Source: an uncultured Chryseobacterium sp. (GTDB lineage: Bacteria; Bacteroidota; Bacteroidia; Flavobacteriales; Weeksellaceae). From it: 32,080 nt of DNA. Shown piece after piece: positions 32,046 to 32,080 of this stretch (positions are counted from its first letter, which is position 1; every line of letters begins with the position of its first letter). Under the pieces are notes generated by a model. It saw only the letters and a program-made list of their open reading frames with translations, was not told the origin of the DNA and did not search any database. The translations under genes were made by a program, and so were the position numbers. The stretch covers positions 76,894-108,973 of the forward strand of contig CAJYRQ010000027.1 in the NCBI GenBank assembly GCA_913777465.1, read 5' to 3'.

Positions 32046-32080
32046 ATGGCTAAGGTAAGATTTAAAACACAAAGCGGCAA
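32046..32080 (+). CDS. Start of a probable transposase (runs off window edge)
   Basis: Only 11 full codons are visible: ATG at 32046, giving MAKVRFKTQSG. This short stretch resembles, from memory, the beginning of IS1182-type DDE transposases of flavobacteria, and it follows a hairpin IS end at a suitable distance. The call rests on this context; the visible protein is too short to prove the family. Confidence 0.45.
   Translation, partial: MAKVRFKTQSG

Overview
The window reads as chromosomal DNA of a flavobacterium in the Chryseobacterium/Epilithonimonas/Kaistella neighbourhood (Bacteroidota, Weeksellaceae). The indications are moderate-to-low GC, promoters of the Bacteroidota type (TTG, 17-23 nt, TAnnTTTG), signal peptides ending in FSQ or AQ, a menaquinone pathway, DUF2723 and GLPGLI family proteins, an ATP synthase epsilon subunit of only 93 residues encoded with beta apart from the other subunits, and a candidate sulfonolipid gene pair. 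This placement rests on gene content and not on a database search.

Layout. 1-84: start of a secreted protein leaving the window on the minus strand. 278-7451 (minus): kdsA, a DUF1697 gene and two large GT-C type membrane proteins. 7678-12599 (plus): a cysteine-synthase-like enzyme and an alpha-oxoamine synthase that together look like the entry to sulfonolipid (capnine) synthesis, then a B12-binding radical SAM protein with a TTG start. 12740-15511 (minus): a secreted protein of unknown function and atpD-atpC. 15716-16636 (plus): ribF. 16707-18036 (minus): an AT-rich patch with a GLPGLI protein and a small secreted four-cysteine protein. 18249-24693: MmcQ/YjbR, an NAD(P)-binding protein, a lipoprotein glutathione peroxidase, a LolA-like protein, kdsB, a PLP aminotransferase and a phosphohexomutase. 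24782-28083 (minus): a tight five-gene unit (DUF4199, GT2 glycosyltransferase, small lipoprotein, DUF2807 lipoprotein, and a standalone GyrB/ParE-type ATPase domain whose nucleotide-binding residues are lost). 28216-28312 (plus): SRP RNA with its own promoter and terminator. 28412-31207 (minus): UPF0173 hydrolase, a small membrane protein, menA and menB. 31208-32045: no gene, a three-copy degenerate repeat and an IS end. 32046 onward: start of a probable transposase.

How the genes work together. Much of the window is envelope building: Kdo synthesis and activation (kdsA, kdsB), lipid and polyprenyl sugar transfer (GT2, GT-C proteins), sulfonolipid synthesis, sugar-phosphate supply (phosphohexomutase) and several lipoproteins. 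Energy metabolism is represented by atpDC, menAB and ribF.

Two features stand out beyond ordinary annotation. First, many intergenic spacers contain long imperfect hairpins or arrays built from one repeated short word, with a different word at each site; they sit at operon joints such as atpD/atpC, menB/menA, pgm/aminotransferase and aminotransferase/kdsB. Second, the degenerate GyrB-like protein at the end of an envelope operon has no obvious described role. Several genes start at TTG or GTG, and in two cases (ribF, menB) a promoter lying inside the longer open frame settles the start.
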